Source: Streptomyces musisoli (GTDB lineage: Bacteria > Actinomycetota > Actinomycetes > Streptomycetales > Streptomycetaceae). From it: a stretch of 64,000 nucleotides of DNA. Under the pieces are notes generated by a model, which saw only the letters and a list, made by a program, of their open reading frames with translations, was not told the DNA's origin and did no database searches. This document shows, in pieces, positions 1 to 7,972 of the stretch. The stretch spans positions 124,001 through 188,000 of the forward strand of contig NZ_JAERRH010000014.1 of assembly GCF_016741855.1 (NCBI RefSeq), in the 5' to 3' direction. Both the position numbers and the translations under genes were made by a program. How positions within the stretch are numbered: the stretch's first letter is position 1; each line of letters opens with the position of its first letter.

Positions 1-36
1 GGGGCCGGTGCCGGCGGTCGCGTCGGTGGGAGGCAC
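1..36 (-). CDS. Start of a minus-strand gene cut by the window edge, possibly a second IucA/IucC synthetase
   Basis: A GTG codon (34-36, minus strand) follows a strong ribosome site (AGAGGAG, about six bases upstream) and opens a frame reading MPPTDATAGTGP up to the window edge. It lies 140 bp downstream of the IucA/IucC gene on the same strand. In S. coelicolor the equivalent locus continues with another siderophore synthetase, so that is the likeliest identity. Only twelve residues are visible, so the product is inference from context. Confidence 0.45.
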   Translation of the reverse strand, partial: MPPTDATAGTGP

Positions 37-65
37 GGTGCGCTCCTCTCAGGAGACGAGGTGGG

Positions 66-179
66 TCATGTTCCTCGATGTGCGGGAAGGCGGTGCGGCT
101 CGCGGTCGGAGGGGCGGGAGGCGGTGCGGCTCGCGGAGGGTGCGGTCCGCACGGGTGGTGCGCGGAGGCAAGCCGCTCA
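66..179. repeat. Degenerate tandem copies of the IucA/IucC gene 3' end
   Basis: Read on the minus strand, the end of the synthetase gene (GAGCGGCTTGCCTCC, which includes the stop codon) is followed by two near copies, GAGCCGCACCGCCTCC and GAGCCGCACCGCCTTCC. The unit is short and the match imperfect, so chance similarity in GC-rich DNA cannot be excluded. It resembles clearer stop-codon-spanning arrays elsewhere in the window. Confidence 0.4.
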
Positions 180-2363
180 GAGATGAAGGGGGTTGGCGAT
201 GGTGACGTAGACGGACTGGGTGTCGACCGGTCCGACGAGTTCGTCGAGGCCGTGCAGCCGGGTCAGCAGGTTGGCCTTGCAGCGCAGTACGGGTGAGTGC
301 AGGAGGCGGGCGGGCAGGGAGGTGCGCAGTGGGGCGGGGCCTGACGCGAGAGTGGTCAGGAAGCGGCGGAAGGCCGCGAGGAGCAGTCGCTCGTCGGCCA
401 GGCGCTGGGAGCCGAAGGCGCCGATCAGGCCGAAGACGTTGTTGACGGCGAGGTAGTAGGCGAAGCGTTCGTCGGTGACCTCGTCCGAGACGAAGGTGTC
501 GCTGCGCTCGCCGATGCCGGGCAGCCGGGCGTCCAGTTCGGCTCGCCTCGATTCGCGGAAGTAGTAGCCCTGGTTGTCCCGGTAGCGGCCACCGGCCGGC
601 CAGCCGTCGCCGTCCAGGAGGAGCAGCGTGTTCTGCTGGTGGGCTTCGAGGGCGATGCCGGCCTCGCTGTCCAGCCAGAGGACGGGGCGGACGACATGCT
701 CCAGGTAACGCAGGAACCACTCCGCCGCGACGGCGCCGACGGGCCGGCCGGTGCGTGCGGACAGGCGTGCCAGGAGCTGGGCCAGCCGGGACCTCATCGG
801 CCAAGCGGCGGGCCGAGGAGTGGCGTCGGCCGGAGGAGCGGCGAGGGGGCGGGGTGAGACGAGTCCGGCGACGCAGGCGACGTCGTCGGCCGGGTTGAAC
901 GGCTGGTGCCGGATCATCACGTCGAGCCCCGGCACGGGCCGGCCGTCCGGGCCGTCGACGGCGAGCCAGGCGGGATCGCGGACGATGCCGAAGCCGGGGT
1001 GGGCGGTCTGCCACTGCTCGGCGAGTCCGGTGCGCAGCAGCCGGTGCACCTCGACTCCGCGGTGGAGTTCCTTGCGCAGGTTCTCGCGGCGGGAGTTGGT
1101 GATGCGCAGGGCCAGCGAGAGCTTGAGCATCGCGGGCGCACCGGGTCGGTGGACGGTCCGGACGGAGGAGGTGGGGTGCCAGGGAGTGCCGAGGGGGCCG
1201 AGGTCACGCAGGAGCCCGGAGTCGAGCAGTGCGGCGACGGATGCTCGGTGCCGTACCTCGCGTGCCTGCCAGGGGTGCAGCGGAAGCGCGGTGTAGCCGT
1301 CGGGCAGTGGCAGGTCGGCTCCGGCGAGACGCCGGATCAACTGGTCGGCGGGCACGGGGCGGCCGCCCTCGGTCCAGGCCGAGTCGGCCGCGAGGAGAGA
1401 GGGGGCGACAGCGAACCAGTGCAGGGGAAAGGAGCCGCGCAACTCCGGTGAGTACCGGTCGGCTTCGGCCTCGGTGAGGCCCTCCCGGCTCTTCGGCGCC
1501 GGATGCAGCGGGTGCCCGAGGAGGAGGGCCTGTTCGGCACTGAGGAAGAGATCGGGGGTGTCGGCGGGGTGTTCGCGCCGGTGCCGGATGAAGTCCGCGG
1601 TGCGGCGGACGGAGTCGGACACCTTGGCGACGAGATCGCCGGGGTCGCCGAGGCCGCCGCTGAGGCCGGGGCCGGTGGCGATGCCGGGGCCGGTGGCGAT
1701 GCCCGGGCGAGGGACGGGGCCATCACCGGAGCGAGATCGCCCGGTCCCGCCGCCGACGCCGGGGCGGGGGACGGTGCCATCGCCGGGGCGAGGGACGGTC
1801 AAGCCGCCGGGACGAGGGCCGGCCAGGCCACCGGGGACGGGGCCCGTGCCGTCACCGCAGCCGGGGCGCGTGCCGTCGTCGGCGTCGGGTGCGGTGCTGG
1901 TCGGAACGCGCGGGGTGTCGGGCGGCGCGTCGGCTGATTCCCTGATGAGCAGGGCCGCGAGGGTGACGGCGTCGACGGGGGGCGCGGTGTCGGAAGCGTA
2001 GGCGAGGCACGGGGGGCCGAAGCGGTGCCAGCCCGTCGCGGACCAGTACCGGACCGGTGCGATCAGCGCGGTGCCGCTGGCGGGCAGTGGGATGCGGAGA
2101 AGGGCGGCCGTGGGAGCGGTGAGGCCGGTCTCGCGGGCCCAGCACCGCAGGAGGTTCTCCACGGCGGCGGCCTGGGCCGCGGCGCGGGGATCGGCGTCCT
2201 CCAGCGGGTCGGCGCCGGGTGCCGTCCGTCGGGTCAGGCCCGGCTCCCGCTTCTTCTGCTGGGGGACCGCGTCGGTGAGCGGTACGGCTGAGGGTGGGGT
2301 GCCGGAGTCTCCCTGGTCGTCGGAGGCGCCGGAGCGGCCGTCGGGGGTGGGAGTGGCGTTCAT
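177..2363 (-). CDS. NRPS-independent siderophore synthetase, IucA/IucC family
   Basis: This enzyme would adenylate a carboxylic acid and condense it with an amine or hydroxylamine in siderophore assembly, in the cytosol. The family's HPLHPAPKSREG motif lies near residue 283. The ATP-grasp-like C-terminal half has GIALEAHQQNTLL near residue 573, followed by RDNQGYYFRES. The ATG at 2363 is preferred because AGAGGAG sits six bases upstream; a longer frame begins about 31 codons earlier without such a site. At about 728 residues it is longer than usual, mostly because of a Pro/Gly/Thr-rich repetitive insert at residues 170-235. It lies 406 bp downstream of a PLP aminotransferase on the same strand and is followed by another gene start, so it is probably part of a siderophore operon. 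The family call is firm; the substrate is unknown. Confidence 0.9.
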   Translation of the reverse strand: MNATPTPDGRSGASDDQGDSGTPPSAVPLTDAVPQQKKREPGLTRRTAPGADPLEDADPRAAAQAAAVENLLRCWARETGLTAPTAALLRIPLPASGTALIAPVRYWSATGWHRFGPPCLAYASDTAPPVDAVTLAALLIRESADAPPDTPRVPTSTAPDADDGTRPGCGDGTGPVPGGLAGPRPGGLTVPRPGDGTVPRPGVGGGTGRSRSGDGPVPRPGIATGPGIATGPGLSGGLGDPGDLVAKVSDSVRRTADFIRHRREHPADTPDLFLSAEQALLLGHPLHPAPKSREGLTEAEADRYSPELRGSFPLHWFAVAPSLLAADSAWTEGGRPVPADQLIRRLAGADLPLPDGYTALPLHPWQAREVRHRASVAALLDSGLLRDLGPLGTPWHPTSSVRTVHRPGAPAMLKLSLALRITNSRRENLRKELHRGVEVHRLLRTGLAEQWQTAHPGFGIVRDPAWLAVDGPDGRPVPGLDVMIRHQPFNPADDVACVAGLVSPRPLAAPPADATPRPAAWPMRSRLAQLLARLSARTGRPVGAVAAEWFLRYLEHVVRPVLWLDSEAGIALEAHQQNTLLLLDGDGWPAGGRYRDNQGYYFRESRRAELDARLPGIGERSDTFVSDEVTDERFAYYLAVNNVFGLIGAFGSQRLADERLLLAAFRRFLTTLASGPAPLRTSLPARLLHSPVLRCKANLLTRLHGLDELVGPVDTQSVYVTIANPLHL

Positions 2364-2769
2364 GACGGCTCCTCTGGGGCTGGAGAGAGGTGGCGGGGGC
2401 TCGATTCCGTCGTCCGCTCGGTCGTCCTCACCCGGTGGCCGTGGAGGACGGGGCACCGGCGCGGCCGGGTGGATGGGAGAGCGAGTCGTCTACGAGAGGG
2501 CTGTGAGGTTGTGGCCGGTGGTCGATGCCGGGGGTGGATGGCTGGGGCGCGGAGTGGGGAGGGGGCGGGTTGACTGCCGGAAGGGCGGATGGGGAGGAGG
2601 GCGGGGAAACGTTGGAAGTGGCCGAGTGAGCAGAGGACGGGGTGACGGCCGGGGAGGGGCCGAGTGGGGAGAGGACGGGGTGACGGCGGAAAGGGGCGGC
2701 GTGCGGAAGGAACGGGTGACGGCCCGGAAGGGGCCTGGCGAAGCCGGGGGCCGGGTGGGCGCGCGGTGG
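2364..2769. other. Intergenic, G-rich degenerate repeats, no gene seen
   Basis: About 400 bp between the aminotransferase and the IucA/IucC gene. It is dominated by G-rich imperfect repeats, for example two copies of AGAGGACGGGGTGACGGC near 2631 and 2669. Frames crossing it have no convincing start or codon bias. It may contain a promoter for the synthetase gene, but none could be assigned. Confidence 0.5.
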
Positions 2770-4512
2770 TCAGTCCGCGCGCTGGTCGGGGCGGGGGTGT
2801 CGTTGCTGGTGTGGGTCGTGGGGCTTGTGGTGGCGAGCCGCCGCCGCGACCGCGTCGGTCAGGCGATCGAGTACCGCCGTGGCCTGTTCGTCGCTGATCG
2901 TCAGCGGCGGAAGCAGCCGGACCACGGAGGCGTGCCGGCCGCCGAGTTCGACGATCAGGCCGCGCTGGAGACATTCGCGCTGCACCGCGGCGGCGAGTTC
3001 GGGCGCGGCCGGGTACGGAGCGCGGCCGGATGCCGTCCGGATCAGCGCGGCACCAGCGCCATCGGGGCCACCGAGGCGACCGGAGCCGCCGAGCCGGCCA
3101 TAGCCACCGGTGCTGCCAAGCCCGCCAGCGCCTCCATAGCCACCGGAACTCCCAAGCCCGCCAGAGCCGCCGGTGCCTCCAAAACCACCGGAACCGCCAG
3201 CGCCGCCGGCGTCTCTGTGGACGCCGAGGTCGTCAGAGATGCCGAGGCCCCCGGGGACGCCTAGGTCACCGGGGATGCCGAGGCCACCGGGAACGCCGAG
3301 ACCGCCGGAGACGCCGAGGTCACCGGGATCCTCGGCCAGGAGGCTCTCGCCGGAGGCGGCTCCGTCGGCTTCCGGGTTCACCAGTTCGATCCCGATCATC
3401 AGCCCGCGTCCTCGTACGTCTCCCACGCAGGCGTACGCGCCGCTGAGTTCCGCGAGTTGGGACAGCATGCGGGAGCCGAGGGCGGCGGCTCGTTCGGCGA
3501 GGCCGTTCTCACGGACGTAGGCGAGGGTGGCGGTGCCCGCTGCCATGGCGAGCTGGTTGCCGCGGAAGGTGCCGGCGTGCGCGCCGGGTTGCCAGGTGTC
3601 GAGGTCGTCGCGGTAGACGATCACGGCCAGTGGGAGGCTGCCGCCGATGGCCTTGGACAGGACCATGACGTCGGGGGTGATGCCGCTGTGGCCGACGGCC
3701 CAGAAGGCGCCCGTGCGGCCGACTCCGGTCTGGACCTCGTCGGCGATCAGCGGTACGGAGCGGTCCGCCGTGAGCCGTCGCACACGGCGCAGCCAGTCGT
3801 CGGGCGCAGGGATCACTCCGCCCTCGCCCTGAACGGGCTCGATGATCAGGCCGGCCGGCTTGGGTACGCCCGACTTGGGGTCGTCGAGGAGGGACTCGGT
3901 CCAGCGGGCGGAGAGTTCGGCGCCGGCCGGGCCGCCGATGCCGAAGGGGCAGCGGTAGTCCTGCGGGTAGGGCAGCCGGGCGACCTGCACGTCGCGGGCA
4001 CCTCCGGAGGCGGCCAGGGCGCCGGCGGTCATGCCGTGGTAGGCGCCGGTGAAGGCGAGGATGCCGGTGCGGCCGGTCGCGGCCCGGACCAGCTTCAGGG
4101 CGGCCTCGACGGCGTCGGTGCCGGCCGGTCCGCAGAACTGGACGCGGGCACGGCCGGCGAGGCCCGGCGGGAGGGTGCGGAACAGCTCCGTGATGAAGGC
4201 GTCCTTGACCGGGGTCGCGAGGTCGAGGACGGAGAGGGGGGCACCGGAGTCGAGGACCCGGCGGATGGCCTCCAGCACGACCGGGTGGTTGTGGCCGAGG
4301 GCGAGGGTGCCGGCGCCGGAGAGGCAGTCCAGGTAGCGGCGGCCGTCGGCGCCCTCGATGGTGAGCCCTCGTGCCCGCACCGGGACGATGGGCAGTGCGC
4401 GGGCGTAGGTACGCGCCGAGGACTCTCGCGCCGACTGGCGCCTCAGGATGCCCTCGTGCACGGCCGGCGCTTCCCCGGACGTGCCTCCAGCCATCGACTC
4501 CGTAACGGCCAC
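2770..4512 (-). CDS. Class III PLP aminotransferase (diaminobutyrate-type) with a Gly-rich insert
   Basis: A fold-type I pyridoxal-phosphate aminotransferase resembling 2,4-diaminobutyrate:2-oxoglutarate transaminases. Seen: LSGAGTLALGHNHP near the N-terminus, the Asp of LIADEVQTGVGRTG, and the PLP-binding Lys in VLSKAIGGSLP (about residue 287 from this start), then HAGTFRGNQLAMAAG. The GTG at 4512 is preferred because GGGAGG lies about nine bases upstream; ATG 4494 is an alternative. Between the PLP core and the C-terminal strand-helix region there is an insert of about 95 residues of repeated GGLG, GDLG and GGSGG units (DNA 3057-3342), which family members normally lack. Its position beside IucA/IucC suggests it supplies a diamine or amino-acid precursor for the siderophore. 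Enzyme class is firm; substrate is inferred. Confidence 0.85.
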   Translation of the reverse strand: MAVTESMAGGTSGEAPAVHEGILRRQSARESSARTYARALPIVPVRARGLTIEGADGRRYLDCLSGAGTLALGHNHPVVLEAIRRVLDSGAPLSVLDLATPVKDAFITELFRTLPPGLAGRARVQFCGPAGTDAVEAALKLVRAATGRTGILAFTGAYHGMTAGALAASGGARDVQVARLPYPQDYRCPFGIGGPAGAELSARWTESLLDDPKSGVPKPAGLIIEPVQGEGGVIPAPDDWLRRVRRLTADRSVPLIADEVQTGVGRTGAFWAVGHSGITPDVMVLSKAIGGSLPLAVIVYRDDLDTWQPGAHAGTFRGNQLAMAAGTATLAYVRENGLAERAAALGSRMLSQLAELSGAYACVGDVRGRGLMIGIELVNPEADGAASGESLLAEDPGDLGVSGGLGVPGGLGIPGDLGVPGGLGISDDLGVHRDAGGAGGSGGFGGTGGSGGLGSSGGYGGAGGLGSTGGYGRLGGSGRLGGPDGAGAALIRTASGRAPYPAAPELAAAVQRECLQRGLIVELGGRHASVVRLLPPLTISDEQATAVLDRLTDAVAAAARHHKPHDPHQQRHPRPDQRAD

Positions 4513-5036
4513 GGCGCGCTGTCCCTCCCGCTGCTCGAAGGCGAGTTGCTCCTCGGGGACCGGACACAGGCAGCCGGTCCCCACGGGCTACAACCGCGGA
4601 CCGTTCGGGCGGTTACGGGGTCGCCTCGAGATCCTTGGCCGGACGGCGTGGGTGACGCCTCACGTCGCCGTCCGCACGGCGGGGGCGGCCACGTCCGTCA
4701 TGGAGCCCGGGGGCCGGGTGGCCGGTTCCACGGCGACGTCGCCTTCCACGGTCTGCCGGTCGCCACCCGTCCGCGACGGCACCCGTCGCACCGGCCCGCG
4801 CGCCGTCCGGGCGGGTCTCGGCCGGCTGACCGCACGGCAGATCCCCGTTTCCGTCGTCCTGTTCAGGCAGCCTGTGACGGAACCGTTGCCGTCCCGGCAG
4901 AACTCCCGTGCGACGACCGCATAGTGTGTGATGCCGTTCCCAGAAGGTCGTGGGACCGGCATGAACCCTCCCTGAGTTCACCGCCGGTGTCGCGGCCGAA
5001 GTGCCGAGTTCCTTTCACAGCAGGGGAGTCAAGAAC
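4513..5036. other. Divergent intergenic region, no confident gene
   Basis: This separates the minus-strand siderophore genes from the plus-strand protease and should hold both promoters. A 100-codon minus-strand frame (4660-4962, starting MPVPRPSGNG) is possible but has no convincing Shine-Dalgarno site, and its codon bias is weak in the first half. No palindromic iron box of the DmdR/IdeR type was recognised. Confidence 0.4.
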
Positions 5037-6266
5037 ATGCGATCCATACGGCCGTCGTTCACCGCTCGGCGAGGGAGGGGCGGTCGCCGCACCTCGACCT
5101 CGCTGACGGCGGTCGCCCTTGTCTCGGCACTGGCGCTGACCGCCACCGCCTGCGACGGCAACGGTGACGACAACGCCAACGGCAGCGCGAGCGCCACCGC
5201 GACCGCGGCGGGCACCGGCGACGGAAAGATCACGATCCCGGACGACCTCAAGCGGAGGCTCAAGGAGCACGGGATCGACATCGACAAGTGGAAGAACGGC
5301 GCCTGGAAGAACTGGAACAAGGAGGACTGGCTGCGCGAGGCCAACGACTTCGTCAACCCGATCATCAAGGGCCTGTGGGACCCCGACCGGATGCGCGACG
5401 CCGACGACCCGGACCAGGGTGTCGACGACAACGACATCTCCGGTGACCAGGGCGTGACGGACCCCACGCCGCAGCCGGTGAAGGCGCAGACGGCCACGCC
5501 GCCGTACCACACCAGCGCGGCCACCTCGGGCAAGCTGCTGTTCGACTCGCCCGAGGGCACCATGGTGTGCTCGGCGACGGTGGTGCAGGACCCGGCGCAC
5601 CCGGGCAAGTCCAACCTCGTGTGGACGGCCGGTCACTGTGTGCACGCGGGCAAGAAGGGCGGCTGGTACCGCAACCTCGCCTTCGTTCCGTCGTACAACA
5701 ACCAGGGCAAGTCGGCGGCCGAGCTGGAGAACGCCAGCCGGTCCGAGATCGCCCCGTACGGCGTGTGGTGGGCCGACGCGGCCAAGACCTCACAGCAGTG
5801 GATCAACCAGGGCGGTCAGACGGGCGGCGACGGTGCCTCGTACGACTTCGCCGTCATCCATGTGACGCCGGAGCAGGGCAGCGGCGGCAAGTCGCTGGAG
5901 GAGACGGTCGGCGGGGCGCTCCCGGTGAACTTCGACGCGCCGGCCGTGCCGAAGGTGCAGAGCATCACCGCGTCCGGCTACCCGGCGGCGGCGCCGTACG
6001 ACGGTCAGCTGCTGTACCAGTGCAAGGACAAGCCGGGCCGGCTCTCCATCGAGGAGGCCGACCCGACGATGTACCGGATCGGCTGCACGATGACCGGTGG
6101 TTCCTCCGGCGGCGGCTGGGTGGAGACGGGCGCGGACGGCAAGCCCACGCTGGTGTCCAACACGTCCATCGGCCCGGTGAGCGCGGGCTGGCTGGCCGGT
6201 CCCCGGCTGGGTGACGTCGCCAAGGGCGTGTACGACTCGGTGAGCAAGCAGTTCGCCGGGCAGTGA
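5037..6266 (+). CDS. Secreted trypsin-like serine protease, probable lipoprotein
   Basis: An exported serine protease of the chymotrypsin fold. The N-terminus is Arg-rich, then hydrophobic, ending in LTATAC, an actinobacterial-style lipobox, so the mature protein is probably lipid-anchored from that Cys. The triad is visible: His in VWTAGHCVHAG, Asp in YDFAVIHVTPE and the nucleophile in GGSSGGGWVE. A charged, Trp-rich segment of about 90 residues precedes the protease domain and may be a propeptide. The ATG at 5037 has GGGGAG eight bases upstream; a longer GTG start (5001) lacks a site. The gene is transcribed away from the siderophore locus and ends at a strong terminator shared with hflX. 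The natural substrate is unknown. Confidence 0.85.
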   Translation: MRSIRPSFTARRGRGGRRTSTSLTAVALVSALALTATACDGNGDDNANGSASATATAAGTGDGKITIPDDLKRRLKEHGIDIDKWKNGAWKNWNKEDWLREANDFVNPIIKGLWDPDRMRDADDPDQGVDDNDISGDQGVTDPTPQPVKAQTATPPYHTSAATSGKLLFDSPEGTMVCSATVVQDPAHPGKSNLVWTAGHCVHAGKKGGWYRNLAFVPSYNNQGKSAAELENASRSEIAPYGVWWADAAKTSQQWINQGGQTGGDGASYDFAVIHVTPEQGSGGKSLEETVGGALPVNFDAPAVPKVQSITASGYPAAAPYDGQLLYQCKDKPGRLSIEEADPTMYRIGCTMTGGSSGGGWVETGADGKPTLVSNTSIGPVSAGWLAGPRLGDVAKGVYDSVSKQFAGQ

Positions 6267-6273
6267 GCGTGCC

Positions 6274-6308
6274 GAAGGCCCGCCACCCGTGCAGGGTGGC
6301 GGGCCTTC
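6274..6308. terminator. Bidirectional terminator between convergent genes
   Basis: A perfect 15-bp stem (GAAGGCCCGCCACCC and its complement) with a five-base GTGCA loop sits between the protease stop and the hflX stop. It can serve both strands. Confidence 0.85.
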
Positions 6309-6321
6309 GTGCTGCCGTGGG

Positions 6322-7812
6322 TCAGGTTGCGGAGACCGGTGCGTAGGGCGCCAGGTCCGCCGCCAGTTCCTCGTGCACCCGGACCTTGAGCAGGGTGCCC
6401 TCCGCGGTGTGCTCCTCGGAGATCACCTCGCCCTCGGTGTGGGCGCGGGCGACGAGCTTGCCGTGCGTGTAGGGCACGAGCGCGTCGACCTCGACCGAGG
6501 GGCGGGGCAGCTCGTCGTCGATCAGGGCGAGCAGCTGCTCCATCCCCAGGCCGGTGCGGGCCGAGACGGCGATCGAGCGCTTCTCGATCCGGAGCAGCCG
6601 CTGGAGGACCAGGGGGTCGGCCGCGTCCGCCTTGTTGATCACGACGATCTCGGGCACGTCGGTGGCGCCGACGTCCCGGATCACTTCGCGTACGGCGGCG
6701 AGCTGCTCCTCCGGGGTCGGGTGGGAGCCGTCCACCACGTGCAGGATGAGGTCGGAGTCGCCGACCTCCTCCATGGTGGAGCGGAACGCCTCGACCAGGT
6801 GGTGCGGCAGGTGCCGGACGAAGCCGACGGTGTCCGCCAGCGTGTACAGCCGGCCGCTCGGGGTCTCCGCCCGGCGGACGGTCGGGTCCAGGGTCGCGAA
6901 CAGGGCGTTCTCGACCAGGACGCCGGCGCCCGTGAGGCGGTTGAGCAGCGAGGACTTTCCGGCGTTGGTGTAGCCCGCGATGGCGACGGACGGCACCTTG
7001 TTGCGCCGGCGCTCCTGGCGCTTGATCTCACGGCCGGTCTTCATGTCCGCGATCTCGCGGCGCATCTTGGCCATCTTCTCGCGGATCCGGCGCCGGTCCG
7101 TCTCGATCTTGGTCTCACCGGGGCCACGCGTGGCGAGACCGCCGCGACCGCCACCCATCTGCCGGGACAGCGACTGACCCCAGCCTCGCAGCCTCGGCAG
7201 CATGTACTGCATCTGCGCGAGCGCGACCTGTGCCTTGCCCTCTCGGGACTTGGCGTGCTGGGCGAAGATGTCCAGGATCAGGGCCGTACGGTCGATGACC
7301 TTGACCTTGACGACGTCTTCCAGCTGGATCAGCTGGCCCGGGCTCAGCTCGCCGTCGCAGATGACGGTGTCGGCGCCCGTTTCGAGGACGATGTCGCGCA
7401 GCTCCAGGGCCTTGCCGGAGCCGATGTAGGTGGCCGCGTCGGGCTTGTCACGGCGCTGGATGACGCCGTCGAGCACGAGCGCGCCCGCGGTCTCCGCCAG
7501 GGCGGCCAGCTCCGCGAGGGAGTTGTCGGCGTCCTGCGCGGTGCCGGTGGTCCACACCCCGACGAGCACGACCCGCTCCAGGCGGAGCTGGCGGTACTCG
7601 ACCTCGGTGACGTCCTCCAGCTCGGTGGAGAGGCCGGCGACGCGGCGCAGGGCCGCGCGCTCGGAGCGGTCGAACTGCTCGCCGTCCCGCTCGCCGTCGA
7701 TCTGCTGGCTCCAGGCGACGTCCTCTTCCATCAGGGCATCGGCCCGAAGACCTTCGGGGTAGGCGTGCGCGAGGCGCTTGGTGTCCTGGGAAGGGGAAGA
7801 AGAGGAGGTCAT
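6322..7812 (-). CDS. hflX: Ribosome-associated GTPase HflX
   Basis: HflX is a GTPase that binds the 50S subunit and splits stalled or hibernating ribosomes, notably under stress. Seen in order: the HflX-specific N-terminal domain with DAATYIGSGKALEL, the glycine-rich linker GGGRGGLATRGPGETK that defines the family, then the G domain with GYTNAGKSSLLN (P-loop), DTVGF (G3) and INKAD (G4). The length of 496 residues is normal for actinobacteria. AAGGA lies seven bases before the ATG at 7812. The gene is convergent with the upstream protease and shares its terminator. Confidence 0.95.
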   Translation of the reverse strand: MTSSSSPSQDTKRLAHAYPEGLRADALMEEDVAWSQQIDGERDGEQFDRSERAALRRVAGLSTELEDVTEVEYRQLRLERVVLVGVWTTGTAQDADNSLAELAALAETAGALVLDGVIQRRDKPDAATYIGSGKALELRDIVLETGADTVICDGELSPGQLIQLEDVVKVKVIDRTALILDIFAQHAKSREGKAQVALAQMQYMLPRLRGWGQSLSRQMGGGRGGLATRGPGETKIETDRRRIREKMAKMRREIADMKTGREIKRQERRRNKVPSVAIAGYTNAGKSSLLNRLTGAGVLVENALFATLDPTVRRAETPSGRLYTLADTVGFVRHLPHHLVEAFRSTMEEVGDSDLILHVVDGSHPTPEEQLAAVREVIRDVGATDVPEIVVINKADAADPLVLQRLLRIEKRSIAVSARTGLGMEQLLALIDDELPRPSVEVDALVPYTHGKLVARAHTEGEVISEEHTAEGTLLKVRVHEELAADLAPYAPVSAT

Positions 7813-7972
7813 TGGATCCTTACGTCGATGAGAATGCCGTTACGGCGTCGGTGCGGCGGCCCACCTTGACCGCTCGCCTTGTCCAACGCACGAGTACCCC
7901 GGGAGATTCCCGCGCCCCGTGCCCGCGCCGACCTGTAGATGGTCGCACGGCACGGCACGTCTCGTCACCGGG

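Noticed and set aside
36..176. Overlapping plus-strand frames at the left end
   Set aside because: They lie in repeat-rich intergenic sequence and continue antisense to the IucA/IucC gene without start signals.
4660..4962. 100-codon minus-strand frame between the siderophore genes and the protease
   Set aside because: No ribosome site and mixed codon bias; possible but not supported enough to call.
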